Shown piece by piece: positions 63,616 to 64,000 of a stretch of DNA of 64,000 nucleotides (the stretch's first letter is position 1; every line of letters begins with the position of its first letter). A program made the position numbers and the translations under genes. Source of the DNA: Enterobacter hormaechei subsp. xiangfangensis (GTDB lineage: Bacteria; Pseudomonadota; Gammaproteobacteria; Enterobacterales; Enterobacteriaceae); assembly GCF_001729785.1 (NCBI RefSeq), contig NZ_CP017183.1, positions 3,348,001-3,412,000 of the forward strand. The letters run 5' to 3'. The notes beneath the pieces were generated by a model, which worked only from the letters and a program-made list of their open reading frames with translations, searched no databases and was not told the origin of the DNA.

Positions 63616-64000
63616 TTAATGAATTCCGCCAATACGATTCAGGCGAACGCCGGTCGGCCACTCGCCTTCCTGCTTCTCAAAACTCATCCAGATAGCCGTT
63701 GCTTTACCGACCAGATTCGCTTCCGGCACAAAGCCCCAGTAACGGCTGTCCGCAGAGTTATCGCGGTTGTCACCCATCATGAAGTAGTGTCCCGGTGGCA
63801 CAATCCAGGTCGCCAGCTGTTGGCCTGGCTGCTGGTAGTACATTGCCAGTTGATCCTGTGCGATTGGCACGGTCAGAATGCGGTGAGTGACATCGCCCAG
63901 CGTTTCTTTCCGTTCAACCAGACGAATACCGTTCTCTTTGGTTTCACCTTTGGGCACCTGGAAGAATCCGCTGGTCGCTTCACCGCCGTTACGGCGGGCA
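63616..64000 (-). CDS. lepB: Signal peptidase I LepB, C-terminal part
   Basis: The frame is open to the right edge, so only the last 128 residues are seen. They include RRNGGEATSGFFQVPKG at the edge and the family box MMGDNRDNSADSRYWGFVP, ending GVRLNRIGGIH as in E. coli. The catalytic Ser and Lys are outside the window. LepB removes signal peptides of exported proteins in the inner membrane. It precedes rnc-era-recO as in E. coli. Confidence 0.96.
   Translation of the reverse strand, partial: ARRNGGEATSGFFQVPKGETKENGIRLVERKETLGDVTHRILTVPIAQDQLAMYYQQPGQQLATWIVPPGHYFMMGDNRDNSADSRYWGFVPEANLVGKATAIWMSFEKQEGEWPTGVRLNRIGGIH

Overview
The window is an ordinary-looking chromosomal segment of a gamma-proteobacterium in the Enterobacteriaceae, closest in feel to Enterobacter and its relatives. 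Nearly every protein reads as a close homologue of an E. coli protein, often with identical length, and gene order follows the E. coli/Salmonella der-to-lepB region. I see no tRNA, rRNA, insertion sequence, prophage or CRISPR array. Both ends cut genes: a POT peptide transporter on the left and lepB on the right. Species-level placement is my inference from gene content.

Layout. 1-10.7 kb: POT transporter, then der, bamB, yfgM, hisS, ispG, rodZ, rlmN, ndk (GTPase for ribosome assembly, outer-membrane assembly, histidyl-tRNA, isoprenoid synthesis, cell shape, RNA methylation). 10.8-15.5 kb: a four-gene, translationally coupled molybdo-oxidoreductase operon (DmsABC type plus a polyferredoxin) behind a perfect FNR palindrome. 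15.5-22.8 kb: yfhM-pbpC, the bacterial alpha-2-macroglobulin and its penicillin-binding protein. 23.1-27.7 kb: an alpha-glucoside-type PTS EIICB, a GH4 phospho-glycosidase, sseA and an RpiR-type regulator, all on the plus strand. 27.7-36.5 kb: sseB, pepB and the complete isc operon (iscRSUA-hscBA-fdx-iscX) behind two abutting IscR operators, then trmJ. 36.6-42.2 kb: suhB, a NicO metal transporter with a DUF1007 partner, csiE, hcaT, yphA; the E. coli hca catabolic genes are absent.

42.2-49.5 kb: glyA/hmp with PurR and NsrR operators, glnB, and the glrK-qseG-glrR two-component operon with the small RNA glmY, its overlapping sigma54/sigma70 promoters and GlrR sites. 49.5-55.7 kb: purL, mltF and tadA (the last two convergent and overlapping). 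55.7-59.6 kb: a MurNAc-6-phosphate module (murQ, MurP-like EIIBC) running into pgpC and divergent from the regulator gene yfhH. 59.6-64 kb: yfhL, acpS, pdxJ, recO, era, rnc and the 3' part of lepB.

The accessory content sits as discrete cassettes at conserved junctions: ndk/pbpC, yfhM/sseA/sseB, suhB/csiE and pgpC/yfhH. Two of them repeat one design: a PTS permease lacking EIIA, a phospho-sugar enzyme and an RpiR/SIS regulator. Two families of short palindromes lie at gene 3' ends. Nothing here is convincingly a wholly new system. The best leads are the FNR-controlled reductase with unknown substrate, the sseA sandwich, the NicO-DUF1007 pair and the yfhH-murQP unit, which may explain an orphan E. 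coli regulator.
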